This document shows, one piece after another, positions 10,867 to 23,000 of a stretch of DNA of 64,000 nt (the stretch's first letter is position 1; every line of letters starts with the position of its first letter). The stretch spans positions 63,607-127,606 of the forward strand of contig JAKUCV010007453.1 in NCBI GenBank assembly GCA_028386065.3. The letters run 5' to 3'. The DNA is from Turnera subulata (lineage: Eukaryota; Streptophyta; Magnoliopsida; Malpighiales; Passifloraceae). The notes under the pieces were generated by a model that worked only from the letters and a program-made list of their open reading frames with translations, searched no databases and had not been told where the DNA came from. Both the position numbers and the translations under genes were made by a program.

Positions 10867-11187
10867 TAAAGTTATTAAACATTAATCTTCGAGCATTTTA
10901 AAGTTCCTCCCGGGTCTTTTAGGTAGTTACGAGAGGCAGAATCCTTGGCAAGTACTAGATATCAACATTGAACATATTCATTTCTGGAAAGAGATAGTAG
11001 AGAAGCCCAGGTGCCGTGCCAGATCCCTGACCCATTAGAAAACTCACTAAACTGAAAAATAGAAGTGCTCTCATTATTTGTAGTGAGCATGTAGGGCCAT
11101 TAAAAATGTCAAAATCAGGAACAATGGCACCTACTAAATGCACGAGGACCTTTGAATCTTATCTCCTCACAAGAACATCGCATTTAG

Positions 11188-11846
11188 TCAACAAAACAAT
11201 GGAGTCCAAGTAGGGGGTGAAGGGCTCATCATCAAGATGACCCTGGAATTATTAACTTGCACTGCTGGAGATTCTACGTAAAAATTCATGCTTTGAGCAT
11301 TCGGTAACCAAGACCCGGCAACGGTACACTCTTCTTTGTCTTGTTTCTTCCCATTCAACTCTTCAGTATTTGTGGTCACTGGACTGGCGCTGCTAATAGG
11401 GAGTGAATTGCTTTCTAGGCCGGGTGCCTTGTCAGCCGTCTTCTGGGGATTTCCATCATGGACGTCATTTTGGTTCTTGTTGGAATCGATGGTTTTTCTT
11501 TTGCCCTTGGAGCATCTCTTGTTCAAATGGGTATTCCAGTAGTTCTTAACCTCATTGTCGGTTCGACCAGGTAGTCAACCAGCTATAAGTGACTATCTAC
11601 ATGCAGGAATGTAAACAGAAAGTGAGGCCAGTGTTTGAACTGTATCTTTACACCTTGCAATTGACATTTTGGAGATGAATTAAGCAATCAAATGGAAGAA
11701 AATATATACTGACCGGTTGCCAAGAACCTTATGCATTCTGATAATAAGATCTTCCTCGTGAGACATTCCACCACGTTTGATGTTGGGTCTCAAGTAATTC
11801 TTCCATCTCAGTTTGCAACTTTTCCCACCTCTCATGAGACCGGCAA
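11188..11846 (-). pseudogene. Captured R2R3-MYB transcription factor fragment
   Basis: Minus-strand exon 11846-11714 encodes [18 protein letters not shown], then [17 protein letters not shown] and ends LGNR, the end of the R2 repeat and start of R3. After an intron, exon 11596-11188 continues with SLIAG, LPGRTDNEVKNYWNTHL and a long C-terminal tail ending at 11188. Two codons are nonsense: the conserved R3 Trp after LGNR is TAG and the Arg of AGRLPGR is TGA. The first MYB exon is missing. R2R3-MYB proteins bind DNA through three Trp per repeat; this copy cannot. The capture boundary is at about 11846. Confidence 0.8.
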
Positions 11847-11849
11847 TGA

Positions 11850-12250
11850 TGGTTGTGTCTCAAGATAAAAAGCAGAACAGCAGAACAAGCTATGCTTGTA
11901 ATGAATCATTAGTAATAGTTCTGCATATATAGTAATACTATAGCTATTCTATACTATTACTATATCACCATATCACAAGATACAAGATACTAGCGGAATC
12001 CTATTGTAATAATAATTGAGTTATAATAATTGCAAGCAACTTGGAAATCAAAAGACAAACCCCAAAAGCCACTCTCCGTGTAAAACCCATCGAAACCCAA
12101 GACTACCCGTTGTGTTAAAATCTACAGAGACATCAAAAGTAACACACCTAAGTACTTGAAAACAAGTATGCCGAGAAGCAAGTTCCAGCAATAGCGACTA
12201 TATAATCAACAAGCTCTTACCAGGTTGGGGAAGGAACCGCTGTTGCAAGG
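11850..12250. other. Pack-MULE filler between MYB fragment and right TIR
   Basis: Intermediate AT-rich sequence with a small ATAGTAATACTATAG-type palindromic patch near 11925-11965. No coding similarity is seen. It may be captured intron or upstream sequence of the MYB gene. Confidence 0.4.
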
Positions 12251-12414
12251 TAAGGGTAAGCCGTCGCAGGTGGGAGGCGGTGATCGACGGGTAGGAGAGG
12301 AGAGGAGAGGAGCGAGAAAGGGGATTGAGGAATTAGGGCTTTCCAATTGGAAAATTGGGTACGAAAATTTGAAACCGAGTGAATCGTGATTTTGTTCTAA
12401 ATATTTAATAGGGA

Positions 12415-12612
12415 AGTTTTCCGTTCCGTTAAACAGCTAGGGGGTGGGTATATTTTATAATTTAAAAGAATTTGGGGACCTCATAAAAAAAAAGATATTT
12501 ATTAGAAATAATTTTTTTATTTTACAGGGTAGAAAAACATTGCCATATGTCCCTATCATAAAGCGACAGGTAGGGTATGTAATGGTGCATACCCAACAAC
12601 GAAGTGTTCACC
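12415..12612 (-). repeat. Right terminal inverted repeat of the Pack-MULE
   Basis: This is the inverse partner of 8067-8290, ending at ..GTGTTCACC before the target duplication. A further weaker stretch of similarity (12250-12415) matches the left-hand sequence beyond the tandem units. Confidence 0.8.
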
Positions 12613-12621
12613 TAACCTTAT

Positions 12622-13145
12622 ATCAGACAGCAACTGATTCTATGTTAAAAAGAAACAGTTAATTCTATAGCTCAATTTACCATAGAACAATTTGATTTAT
12701 TACATAAAAATAAATAAGGACAGACTTGATCGTGCTTTTCTTCATGTCATTACCTCAGTTTGTTGGAATGTCTCTGTTCTTATGGAGGACACCACCTTGG
12801 ATATCCATGTATTGTTGAGGAAATCTTGCAACCACCCTGTGTTCTCCCCTCCTCCACCCCCATTAACGCTAGCTCACGTTAATATCTCATCTCCCAGCAG
12901 CCTCTTCATTACCCACTCCCACGCCACTTTCCTATTTGTCCTATTGCCGGCCGGTTGCATATATATATAACATCGAATCTACTATATTTACCATTAAAAA
13001 TGAACCACCAAGAATGCTACTTCATGTTCTGTTAATGCCTTGCTATTTTAAAATTATGTGACCTCATCAAAGATGCTACACTTAGTAACAGAATAATGGA
13101 ATATTACGAAATAATGGTTAACTTGCACATTTCACATGAATAGGT
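12622..13145. other. Intergenic DNA between two transposons
   Basis: No coding similarity seen. The last five bases (TAGGT, 13141-13145) are the left target duplication of the next element. Confidence 0.5.
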
Positions 13146-13605
13146 TGTTGTAATATATTTTAAAAGAGTCCCATAATTTTTATTTTATGTCCAACGGATA
13201 AATTGACTATGTCCAGCCAATTTAGTTGGAGGAAAATCAGGAAAAGTTCAATTGATGATAGGAAATTCGAAAAAAAAAATTATTTTCCTAACATTAACTT
13301 TTAGCCCATCTGCCTATAAATATAACTCTCTACTGTTCCATTTACCACACAGAACAATAAACAACACATGAAACATTACAATGAGAAATACTTTAGAGAA
13401 ACTCAATTTAACTCCTTATTTTCCTACTCCTCCTCTTGGTTTATTGGATTCTTAATTTGATTTTCTTGGTAGTTTCTGATATCCTGCCATTTATGGTAGA
13501 AGAACCTGTTGTATTCTGGGGAAACTTTGCAGTAGGCAAAATATTCCTTTAGGACAGTGCCTAGCACGCCTCAGGTTATGTGCTCTGTCCCCAATTTTTT
13601 CAACA
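13146..13605 (+). repeat. 5' LTR of the deleted Copia element
   Basis: It aligns along its whole length with 15922-16394; differences are scattered substitutions and small indels. TATAAATATA near 13315 is a likely promoter TATA box. Confidence 0.9.
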
Positions 13606-15159
13606 ATCTAAAGGAATATACTTTTATATTTTTTTCTTTTAGTTTTCTCTTATGAAAATTATACTTACAAATTTCAATTTTTGTTTGTGCTTGACAAAGC
13701 TATTGGTGGAAGAGGAGTTAAAAGATGCAAAGAGGAAATCAAGATTGCACATGTCGGAAGGAAATTTAGCCTGATGAGAGGTATGTTTTTCGATAAAAAT
13801 TTGTTTACAAGCCTTAGGTGAATACTAATCCCAAATTAAATAAAGCTACTCATTTGTGGAGTCAAATGATTTTATTTTTAGTGTAAAAATAAAATGACAA
13901 ATGAAAATCCTCCTAACTCAAAAAATTTAATTTTGATTTTAGGAGATGATATTTCTGTTGGTGATCATTAAAATTGGGATTAATGTCTAGTTGGGATGAT
14001 AAGCAAAAACTAATATGTTTATTAAAGGCTTTTGTGATCAAGTTTGTATTAGAGATATCTTTGGTTCTCCAAATATTTAAACTTATATGATAAAAATTTA
14101 TTGAGTAATTTTATGTGAAATTATTCTTATCTTATATGTTTTGGATTTATTCATCAAAAGTGTCTTTCTTTATATTTTAATGCGTTGATCATCTCTTTAA
14201 GTGAGATTTTTTGTGGAAATTTAAGTTATATATTTTTGAGGTGTGAGCTTAAATTTTAAAAATGTGGGGGTTTTTATTTCCTTAATTTTGTGAAGGAAAA
14301 ATTATGTGGAAAACATTTTTTGCATTATTTTTTAAAATATATCCAGTCACAATATGTGAAAATAAAATTTTGATTGGGTGCTAATGGTTCTCTTTTGAAA
14401 TTGAGAATTTCGAGAAAATAAAATTATGTGTATGTGATGCATAAATTTAGCACTATGATTTTTTTTTTTGAGAATTCATATATGATTGATTGTGTATAAG
14501 ATAGTAATATAGCAACCATTGTTATGTATGATATCGGATTGGCATTCTTGATTTTATGTGGTGAAGCAAGTATTTTAGATTTAAATTATAAGGGATGGTG
14601 GTAGCTTATATCATAAAATATTTGATTGAGGAACTTCTTGTGAAGTTTAGACATTTTATTGTCAAATAAATGTGTATCACCTTATGATTTAATCCTAATT
14701 AAATATAGAAAAAATCCGAAATTCAATACAAGTGTGCACAAATTTATTGAGAATTAGTTGCAGTAATGGGCAGATTAAGCCATTAGTATATACACAATCG
14801 CAATTGTGATATTGGGGCTGCTTTGCGCAGACTAATAAATTATTCGAGATATACCATTAAATTTTGGTATATATTTTAGTGGACTTCCACTGTACTAACT
14901 GAAAGTACAGTGATGTAGAATGAATTTCAATTCATACCCAATAAAGTTCACTCATGGTGATGCTTATATTTAGGCACTCAGCTAAGTCAGAAAAGTTGTG
15001 AATTCTGAAAAAATTGAGACAGAATACATTTTCTGGATTAGGTGACATTGAGGGTAAGTGATTGAAAAATTTCTTAGCAAATATTCCGTTGGGAATAAAA
15101 CTAACTGTGTCTATGCGTTGAAATTGCGAGGAGGCAATGTTCAACATGATTATAATAAA

Positions 15160-15292
15160 TTATTATAATGAGGATAGACACATATGAACGGTACCTTATG
15201 GTATAATAGCGCTATTGAGTGATGGAATAATTTCCATATATTATTGGAAGTCAGAAGTGATTTGGCCGATCCTCTGACAAAATCCCGGGAAG
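15160..15292 (+). pseudogene. Copia RNase H remnant
   Basis: Across frameshifts the sequence encodes pieces matching the end of Copia RNase H: YNEDRHI, then LLSDGIIS, then SDLADPLTKSR, the conserved 'ADPLTK' terminus. An in-frame stop follows RHI. This identifies the element's superfamily and shows it cannot encode its own enzymes. Confidence 0.7.
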
Positions 15293-15921
15293 AAAATTAA
15301 TAAATGAAACATCGATGAGAATGAGACTTTATTATGTCTGTTTGAAACAAATTAGTGATGGTAACCCAACCTGCGTGATCGGAGATCCCGTGAAACAGGT
15401 TCATATGGGTATTAACAAGTCACTAATTAGTTTTGTTAGTACTTGAACATTTGTCCATTCCTATGCTGTGAGAAAAGAGTACTAGACTGCATTTGACTGA
15501 GAGGTTAAGTTAAACTCTTAATGATCTTCATATCCCTTATGGGTAGTGTATAACATGCAGTATACACTTGATGAGATCACCTATCTGAGTGTGGAATGGT
15601 GCCGTTCCTATGAGGATGTGTTTATAGGTGCACCTCTAGAGCACTCATGAATTTCCAAGCGCGCGCACGGCCGAAATGCGCAAAACCGCGATAACGCCAA
15701 GAATTGTGGAGGGTGTAATATGATTGGTAAGAACACCGACTTACCAAAGTGTCTATCAGTTCATAGTAACCGGTTGTTACACTGTTTGACACAGTTTGTC
15801 AAGACTTATCGGTCTAGACTTGGTTCATAGTTTACGGATACCAAGATCGATGTATTACACTCATTACTCGTAAGAACCCAGTAAACATATTTATTTTTCT
15901 TTTGAAATATATGTGGGGGAT

Positions 15922-16394
15922 TGTTGTAATATATTTAAAAAGAGTTGTCCCATAATTTTTATTTTATGTCCAACGGATAAATTGACTATGTCCAGTCAAT
16001 TTAGTTGGAGGAAAATCAGGAAAAGTTCAATTGATTACCTGATGATAGGAAATTAGAAGATTTTTTTTTTTATTTTCCTAACATTAACTTTTAGCCTATC
16101 TGCCTATAAATATAGCTCTCTACTGTTCCATTTACTACACAGAATAATAAACAACACATGAAACATTACACTGAGAAATACTTTAGAGAAACTCAATTTA
16201 ACCCCTTATTTTCTTACTCCTCCTCTTGGTTTGTTGGGTTCTTAATTTGATTTTCTTGGTAGTTTCTGGTATCTGCCATTTATGGTAGAAGAACCTGTTG
16301 TATCTTGGGAGAATTTTGTAGTAGGCAAAATATTACTTTAGAACAGTGCCTAACACGCCTCAGATTATGTGCTTTGTTCCTAATTTTTCCAACA
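15922..16394 (+). repeat. 3' LTR of the deleted Copia element
   Basis: Partner of 13146-13605, preceded by a polypurine tract and followed by the TAGGT target duplication. Confidence 0.9.
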
Positions 16395-16399
16395 TAGGT

Positions 16400-17394
16400 A
16401 AGCAAGCATTAAATCAATAACCAATGAACAAGAAAATTGCATTCAACAAATACCCACAAATAACATGAATAGGTATAAAACTGTCTTTGAACTTTAAAAT
16501 TTAAAACTTACTAAATTAATGAATTAATTTATTTAGTAAAATTTTTAAATTTATGAGAATTTTACAAAAAAATCACAATGATATAATTTATTAATAATTT
16601 AATTTAAAATTTAACTTATTTAATACTTATATTAAGAATTTTTGTTGAATATTTAAAATATTTTTAATATCACATGGCGATACTAGAAAAATTATGCAAT
16701 AATGAGGCACGTACAATGTAACATCCTCCATAAATATTTATAAGAGCAAAAGTAGCTTACAGGGATAATTTTGAGCTCAATTTAAAATCTCTAAATAATG
16801 ACTCGTATCCTCTAAATAACAATTCATATCTGATACAGATCACCATCGAACATTCAGTGAATAAACTTAGTCAAACAAAGTAAAACAAACTAATCCCATA
16901 TCATCGTCAGGCTCCTTTCAGGTTCTCGAGGCTTTGCTGTTTCTTCCACCTTACTAGAAGCAACACTAGTAACACTTTAAGTTGCACTAGCAAAATTATT
17001 GCATTTCGGAAGACCAAAAAAAAAAAGCCAATGACCAAAAAGCACACCTTCAAATATTCCTTTCACTCTCTCAGCACCGAGGAGTAGTCAATGGCCACAA
17101 CAATAACAAAAATAACAAAAACATTCTAGTATCCGTTTTATTAACATATGAAGAGCAGCTGCAATTGTCTTAGGAATGAGATTTGTGCACTTATTTATGA
17201 AATACATGGGTATCTCACTATCTGGCATAAACTAATTTCAAAATAGAGAAAAACTATGGGAATGAACCATGGTTTAGAATCTGCCAATCTGGAGGATTCT
17301 ACAAAGAATATTCACATATCCTAAAAGCAAATCAACATGAAAGAGCCCAAAACAAACAGTGATGCATCATATAAAACATGACAAGCAACAGTGG
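16400..17394. other. AT-rich intergenic DNA
   Basis: This section is dominated by A/T-rich palindromic patches (about 16490-16660). No gene, RNA or element ends were recognised. Confidence 0.4.
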
Positions 17395-17880
17395 CATACA
17401 TTGAAGTGACCCAAATTTGGCTTCCTGCCCGGACTTTGAGAGCCGTCAACTTACCAATACCATTGGTTCCAACCAAGCCAAGAACCTACCCAGGTCTGGG
17501 TATGGGTAACCTGCAAGTACAAATATCAAGCATATAAACTCCCACCCAAAGCTGAAAAAAATGAGTAACCATTAAAGACGGAGAAACCAACTGGTGGAGT
17601 TTGAAGGTATTGGGGCCATAACGATGGGTAGTATCTTTATCCAAATCCTTAGGCAGAATGATGATATCGATAGCTTCGAAGGGACATTTCTGCATTGTGG
17701 GAAGAAGAATAAGAATTTAAAACCAATGAAAAAACCAACACTGACACTTAAAAATCTGGGGAAAAAAGAGAGTAAAAGTACCTTAATACAGATACCACAA
17801 CCAATGCAGAGCTCCTCAGAGATGAAGGCAATCCTAGAAGCAGAAGTTACCTCAATGCAAAGCTTCTCCTCTGCCAACCA
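17395..17880 (-). pseudogene. ABCE/RLI (RNase L inhibitor-like) gene fragment
   Basis: Three minus-strand exon pieces are recognisable. The first, 17880-17782, encodes [18 protein letters not shown] and [10 protein letters not shown], part of the Fe-S cluster domain. The second, 17689-17593, encodes [17 protein letters not shown] and [13 protein letters not shown]. The third, 17510-17400, encodes LPIPRPG then a TAG at 17488-17486 in place of Gln, then VLGLVGTNGIGKLTALK. ABCE1 splits ribosomes for recycling. The nonsense codon, the Walker A change GIGKST to GIGKLT and the absence of all flanking exons show a dead fragment with introns kept. Confidence 0.85.
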
Positions 17881-17889
17881 AAACACTTA

Positions 17890-18299
17890 ATTAAGCATTT
17901 ATGCTCACAAACCTATTCATAGAATTCCTTGCAAGTTTTCCAGACATAAGGCCCAACCTTCATGAACATTCACAACTCAATAAAAAGCGATGAACCAGAA
18001 CAACTCAAAGCATAAAATCCATCTGGCTCCTACTTGTTATATTTAATTTCCCATCAACTATTATTTTTTACACTATTCCAAAAACAATAATTACTATCAA
18101 TAAGTATTCTTAAAAACAATAATTACTGCCATTTATGGTCACAGCAAATCAATAAGTACTTCCAATAACAACGACAGTAATTAGTATAATCATTTGTGAC
18201 TAATGCAGAACAAAATAATAACCCTACTATTTAAAAAAGGTGAACTTTAGGTATGGTCAACATCAACGTGCACGTATTAGAATAACAAATTATAATTGA
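17890..18299. other. AT-rich intergenic DNA
   Basis: Repeats of AACAATAATTACT and ATCAATAAGTA occur at about 18075-18165. Nothing coding is recognised. Confidence 0.4.
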
Positions 18300-18309
18300 T
18301 AACCCTAGT

Positions 18310-19951
18310 CTGTCTCCGAAAACTTTGGAGGCACGCAACATCAGTTTTTACAGTATGGCGGCGGATGCCGGCGCTGAAACCAGTCATGCTAGTGAATTGA
18401 CACGGGAAGAAACGGACCAGCAGGAGCGGAGTAGTAAGAAAGTGAAACGCTCCGAAGGCGAATTGCTTTCAGAAGCGACTATGGATCTTCTGCACATGCC
18501 CAAGAGGAGCGTCTGTTCCCTGTTGAGCCAAAACGCAAGGGCAGCTACAAAGCGATGCTTGCTGGGTCTTTTAAGGAGGTGGAGATGGAGGAGTTGTTAC
18601 CAGCAGATGAGGATGGTTTCCCATCTGAAGTGTCTAACCCGGAAGATGATGCTGATGACCCTTACTGTCCAACGATCCTGCTATCTTCGAGTGACAAGAA
18701 AAGAATTTACCAGAGGTGGAAGGACACTCTTATAGTGAAATTGTTGGGTAAAAAGGTCGGATACAGATTCTTGTACAGAACCCTAATGAACCAATGGCGC
18801 CCTAAAGAGGAGATTGCCATGGCGGACATGGGCATTGACTTCTATCTTTTCCAGTTTAATAATGAGTATGATTTTTCACGAGTGCTCTACGACAGACCTT
18901 GGATTGTGGCAGACCATGTTTTAGTGGTTCGTAAGTCGCAGCCTCGTTTCGATCCGGATGAAGCTGTTATTGATAGGGTTGTGGTCTAGGTGCAATTTCC
19001 CAAGTTGTTTATGGAATATTATGACAAGTCTCTGCTGTATCGCATTGCTCAAAGGATTGGTCGATTTATTAAGATTGATAAAGTTACTACTCGGTCTACT
19101 CGGGGTAAGTATGCGAGGGTGTCTGTGGAGGTTGATCTCACCAAGCCTTTACTCTCTAAGTTCCGCATGCATAGGAAAGTTTGGAAGATTGTTTATGAAG
19201 GTTTGACAAATGTTTGTTTTATGTGTGGCCGCTATGGCCATAACCTCAACAACTGCAGGTCTAATTCAGATACAGAAGCTGGGGTAGAGCAGGATTTGCA
19301 AGGGGACAAGCGATTCCTTCTCCATCGGCTGAATTGGACATATGTGAGGAGAGACCTGAACTCTTTGCGAACCATTGCCCATAGATGATTGCTCAGAAGC
19401 GACGCCATGGAAAAGCAAAAGTTGCTTCGAATATGTCTACTAGCAAAGCTATGACTGAAAATACAGGGGTGAATGGTTCTCGATTCGATATCTTGCGTGA
19501 CCACCAGGAACCAATGACTAGTGCAATGGAGCCAATTGTTCAGGCTAAGAGTGCAACACCAAAGTCGGGTTCTAATACTCCTGTTGCTATGGAGAGATCT
19601 AAGAAGGCCTCCAAAAGTCTAGTTTATGTTCCAAAAACGTCTGTGGTGCAGTCCACTAAAGTTCCAATATCATGTAGCCCTATGAAGACTGTCAATAGTT
19701 CTGCTGTGATGCAGCCTGTATCATCGAGGTTGTCTTCGCTCGTCCCTTCCCAAGGTACTGGTTCCGATCCTAGTGGAATAGTTGTGGCAGCTAAAGATCA
19801 GGGGGTGCAGTCGATCGTTCCAATTCTTTTACATCAGCAAGCACGTGAACATGTAAACTCTCCTTTGACTACTATTTCCCCCCTGAACTTCCTGATATGG
19901 TATGTCTTACTTCGAAGGGGAATGCTGGTAATATTTCTATGGCAGATGTGA
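18310..19951 (+). pseudogene. LINE ORF1 (nucleic-acid binding protein), broken
   Basis: Frame fragments in order: an acidic N-terminal region; the DUF4283-like domain (RIYQRWKDTLIVKLLGKKVG to FSRVLYDRPWIVADHVLVV, 18555-18986) ending at a TAG; its continuation (18990-19388), with the CCHC knuckle seen as CFMCGRYGHNLNNC; then a frameshift into a Ser/Thr-rich tail. ORF1 proteins coat the LINE RNA. Nonsense and frameshift mutations make it non-functional. Confidence 0.8.
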
Positions 19952-20059
19952 GGAGTTTGGTTGCGAATTCTAATACTGTCACTAGGAATCAAGAGTCAGT
20001 TTCATAAAAAAAAGGAATCAAGAGTCAGTAAAGGTTACTGTTTATGGTGCTCTGCATGA

Positions 20060-23000
20060 AATAGAGTTACCACGTTCCAAGTTCAATTAAATGATTACTC
20101 CCTCCATATAAGGTTCCTTTACCTTTATCATCAATTAATGATACGAACTCTATATTAGAATATAAGGGGAGCTGTGAGCTCTCAAGGAAAATCGGCTCTA
20201 TGGGATTTGATTCGCATGCATCGATTGAAATGGTGATTGTTGCAGAACCTCGTGTTAGTGGAACCAGAGCTGACAATGTAATTCGTTCGTGAGGTTTTCT
20301 TAATTCCTTTAAGGTGGATGTTGTAGGCTTCTCTGGTGGTTTATGGCTTCTTTGGAATGGTGGATTGTCAATACGGATTTTGGATCATCATAATGGGTAC
20401 ATTCATATGGAGGTTATGGTTCCACCCCGGACGCGGTGTCATTTAACTGCTGTGTATATCAATCCGGATCCATCTCTAAAACAAGCATGCTTTCGGAAAA
20501 TTGTACAGCTTGCGTCTTCGGTTCAAGGCCCTTGGGCACTTATCGGTGACTTTAATGAATTATTGGATCCCTCTGAGAAGCAGGGGGTGCTCCAGTTAAT
20601 CATCAACGATGTGCTCGGTTCCGCAATTGGGTGGATAGTTGTGGATTAGTGGATGTTGGGTTCGGGTCCGCGGTTTACTTGGAGAGGGCAGGATCATAAC
20701 TTGGGCAGGGTATATGAGCGGCTGGATCAAGTACAAACCAACCTTGATTAGATTCAGCTCTTTCCTGACACCTCCGTTCGGCACTTAACTCTGGTTAAAT
20801 CCGACCACCACCCCATATCTCTATTTACTGATCCGAGAAGGGAGATAAAGGGTGTTAGATCATTCAGGTTTGAATTTTCTTGGACCATGCATCGGGAGTT
20901 TGGGGATTTGATAAAGGAGAATTGGCAAATGGAAGGTATGGTCCAATCTAAACTAAAACACTTAACGACTAGTTTATCTGCATGGAAAAAACAAGTCTTT
21001 GGTAATATTTTCTGCCGTAAGCGCAAGCTGCTCTCTCGACTTGCGGGTGTCCAACGATCTTTATCCATCCGAAGCAATCCGTTCCTATTAAAATTGGAAG
21101 TGGAACTCATATCTGAGTACAATTTAGTGCTTCAACAGGAAGAGGTCCTCTGGTACCAGAAATCACGATCAAAATGGATAGTACAGGGTGATCGCAATAC
21201 CAAATATTTCCATGATACAACCCTGGTTCGAAGGCGAAAAAAACACAATCACACAGCTCAAGAATTCCGAGGGTGTTTGGGTGTCTGATAAGCCAGGTTT
21301 ATGTGCTATGGTTCTTCAGTTTTACAAAACATTATTTACTAAAGATCCTTCGGTTGTTTCGCAATTTTTCCTTGCTGGTTGCTTTCCTGTCTTGGCCAGT
21401 AACCAAGTGGAGGGGATGATAGGACCAATTACCCCATTAGAGGTCAAGTAGGCGGCGTTCTAGATGGGTGCATTCAAGGCCCCGGGGCCGGATGGATATC
21501 AAGCTTGTTTCTATCACAATCAGTGGGATGTAGTGGGAGATGATGTGATTCACTTTGTACAAAAGGTCTTTTCGGGTACGGCTTCTCTCCCAGTGGTAAA
21601 TCAAACCTTTTTAGTCTTATTGCCGAAAATTGAGAACCCTGAATTGGTGGCACAGTTTCGTCCTATAGGACTATGCAATGTGCTTTTTAAAATAGTCACC
21701 AAGGTTATTGTTAACCGAATCAAGGGGGTATTATAGGTGTTGATTGGACCTTTTCAGAGTAGCTTTGTTCCTGGTCAACAGATTGTTGATAACATTATTG
21801 TGGCCCAAGAGTTAATTTATACTATGCGTAATATGCATAGTTCTACTGGTTATATGGCAATTAAAGTAGATCTGGAAAAAGCTTATGATCGCGTGGATTG
21901 GGGATTTTTTATTGAAACTCTTGTGGATTGTGGTTTCTCTCCTACTCTGGTTTCGCTTGTTATGCAGTGTGTAACTACTGTGAGCATGAGGATCCTATAG
22001 GATGGTGCTCCCATGAAACCATTTTCTCCTTCTTGTGGGGTGAGGCAAGGAGATCCTTTATCGCCATATCTATTTGTGTTATGGTTGGAGCGGTTTTCTC
22101 ATCTTGTATCGCAGGCAGTCCGCGCTGGTGCGTGAAAACTAATTCAGGCAAGTCGAGGTGGTCCCCAGATTTTCCATCTCCTATTTGCTGATGATATGAT
22201 TTTATTTGCTGAAGCAACCCCAGCTCAGTTACAAGTCATCACAGATTGTCTGAATATATTTTATACTCACTCTAGCCAGAAGGTTAGTATTGCTAAGACA
22301 TGCATTTATTTCTCGCGCAATGTACCGGAGGCTATAAGAGAGGTACTAGTGCGGCAGAGTGGATTTGAGGTTATGGCGGATTTGGGCATGTATCTTGGCA
22401 TCCCATTGCATGCTGGTCATATCACAACTAAGACTTATGCTCATCTAGTGGATGCGGTTAAAGCCAGATTGGCGGGGTGGCAGGTCAGCCAACTCTCTCT
22501 GGCAGGTAGGATTACTCTCTGTCAATCTGTTCTTAGTGCTTTACCTGTCTATACGATGCAATTGGCCAAAATCCCGCAACATACATGTCAAGAGATAGAA
22601 AGATTATGTCGGAATTTTATTTGGGGAGACCGGCCAAAGGAACAAAAAGTTCATCTGGTCAATTGGAGCAGGATATGTCAACCAAAGGCCACGGGTGGTG
22701 TGGGTCTTAAAGACCTCTCGGTGTTCAATGATGCTCTTCTAATGAAACTTTGTTGGAAGTTATTACCGCGTGAGCAAAGTTTGTGGTCTGACTTACTCTT
22801 TGCCAAGTATCTACTTTTGCAAGAAGGGAGGGTTGTTCATAATGAGCGGAAAGATATGTCTCCCCTTTGGCGGGCCTTGGTCAAAGTATGGCTTCGAGTG
22901 GGATACAGTGGCTCATTGGTAATGGATCACAGATTTTGTTTTGGCGAGATTGATGGGTTAATGATTGCAATGGTCCTTTGAGTTTGGTAGTGACTAGTAA

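Larger units (their letters stand above)
8067..12612. mobile_element. Pack-MULE (non-autonomous Mutator-like element) with captured genes
   Basis: The two ends are inverted copies: starting outward, both read (C/G)GTGAA, a variable stretch, GGGTATGCACC, then T/A-TACATACCC, and similarity continues for about 220 bp to GTTAACGGA / GTTTAACGGA. More weakly it goes on to the CACCTGCGACGGCTTA region (about 8770 and 12255). The element is flanked by TAACCTTAC (8058-8066) and TAACCTTAT (12613-12621), eight of nine bases identical, which fits the 9-bp duplication of Mutator-like elements. No transposase is present. The interior carries a TBC/RabGAP fragment in plus orientation, a SINE, and an R2R3-MYB fragment in minus orientation, both gene pieces with introns retained. 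That is the definition of a Pack-MULE. The exact outer base at the left end is uncertain by one position. Confidence 0.85.
13146..16394 (+). mobile_element. Internally deleted Copia LTR retrotransposon
   Basis: Two LTRs (13146-13605 and 15922-16394) begin TGTTGTAATATATTT and end CAACA. The element is flanked by TAGGT on both sides (13141-13145 and 16395-16399), a perfect 5-bp target duplication. The second LTR is preceded by the purine tract TATGTGGGGGAT. The internal region is only about 2.3 kb, lacks gag, protease, integrase and reverse transcriptase, and keeps a decayed RNase H end that marks it as Copia. No clear initiator-tRNA primer site follows the left LTR, so the deletion may have removed it. 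Confidence 0.9.

Noticed and set aside
15160..15292. Complete Copia pol in the 13-16 kb element
   Set aside because: Only the RNase H end is recognisable; the rest of the 2.3-kb interior has no protease, integrase or RT motifs.
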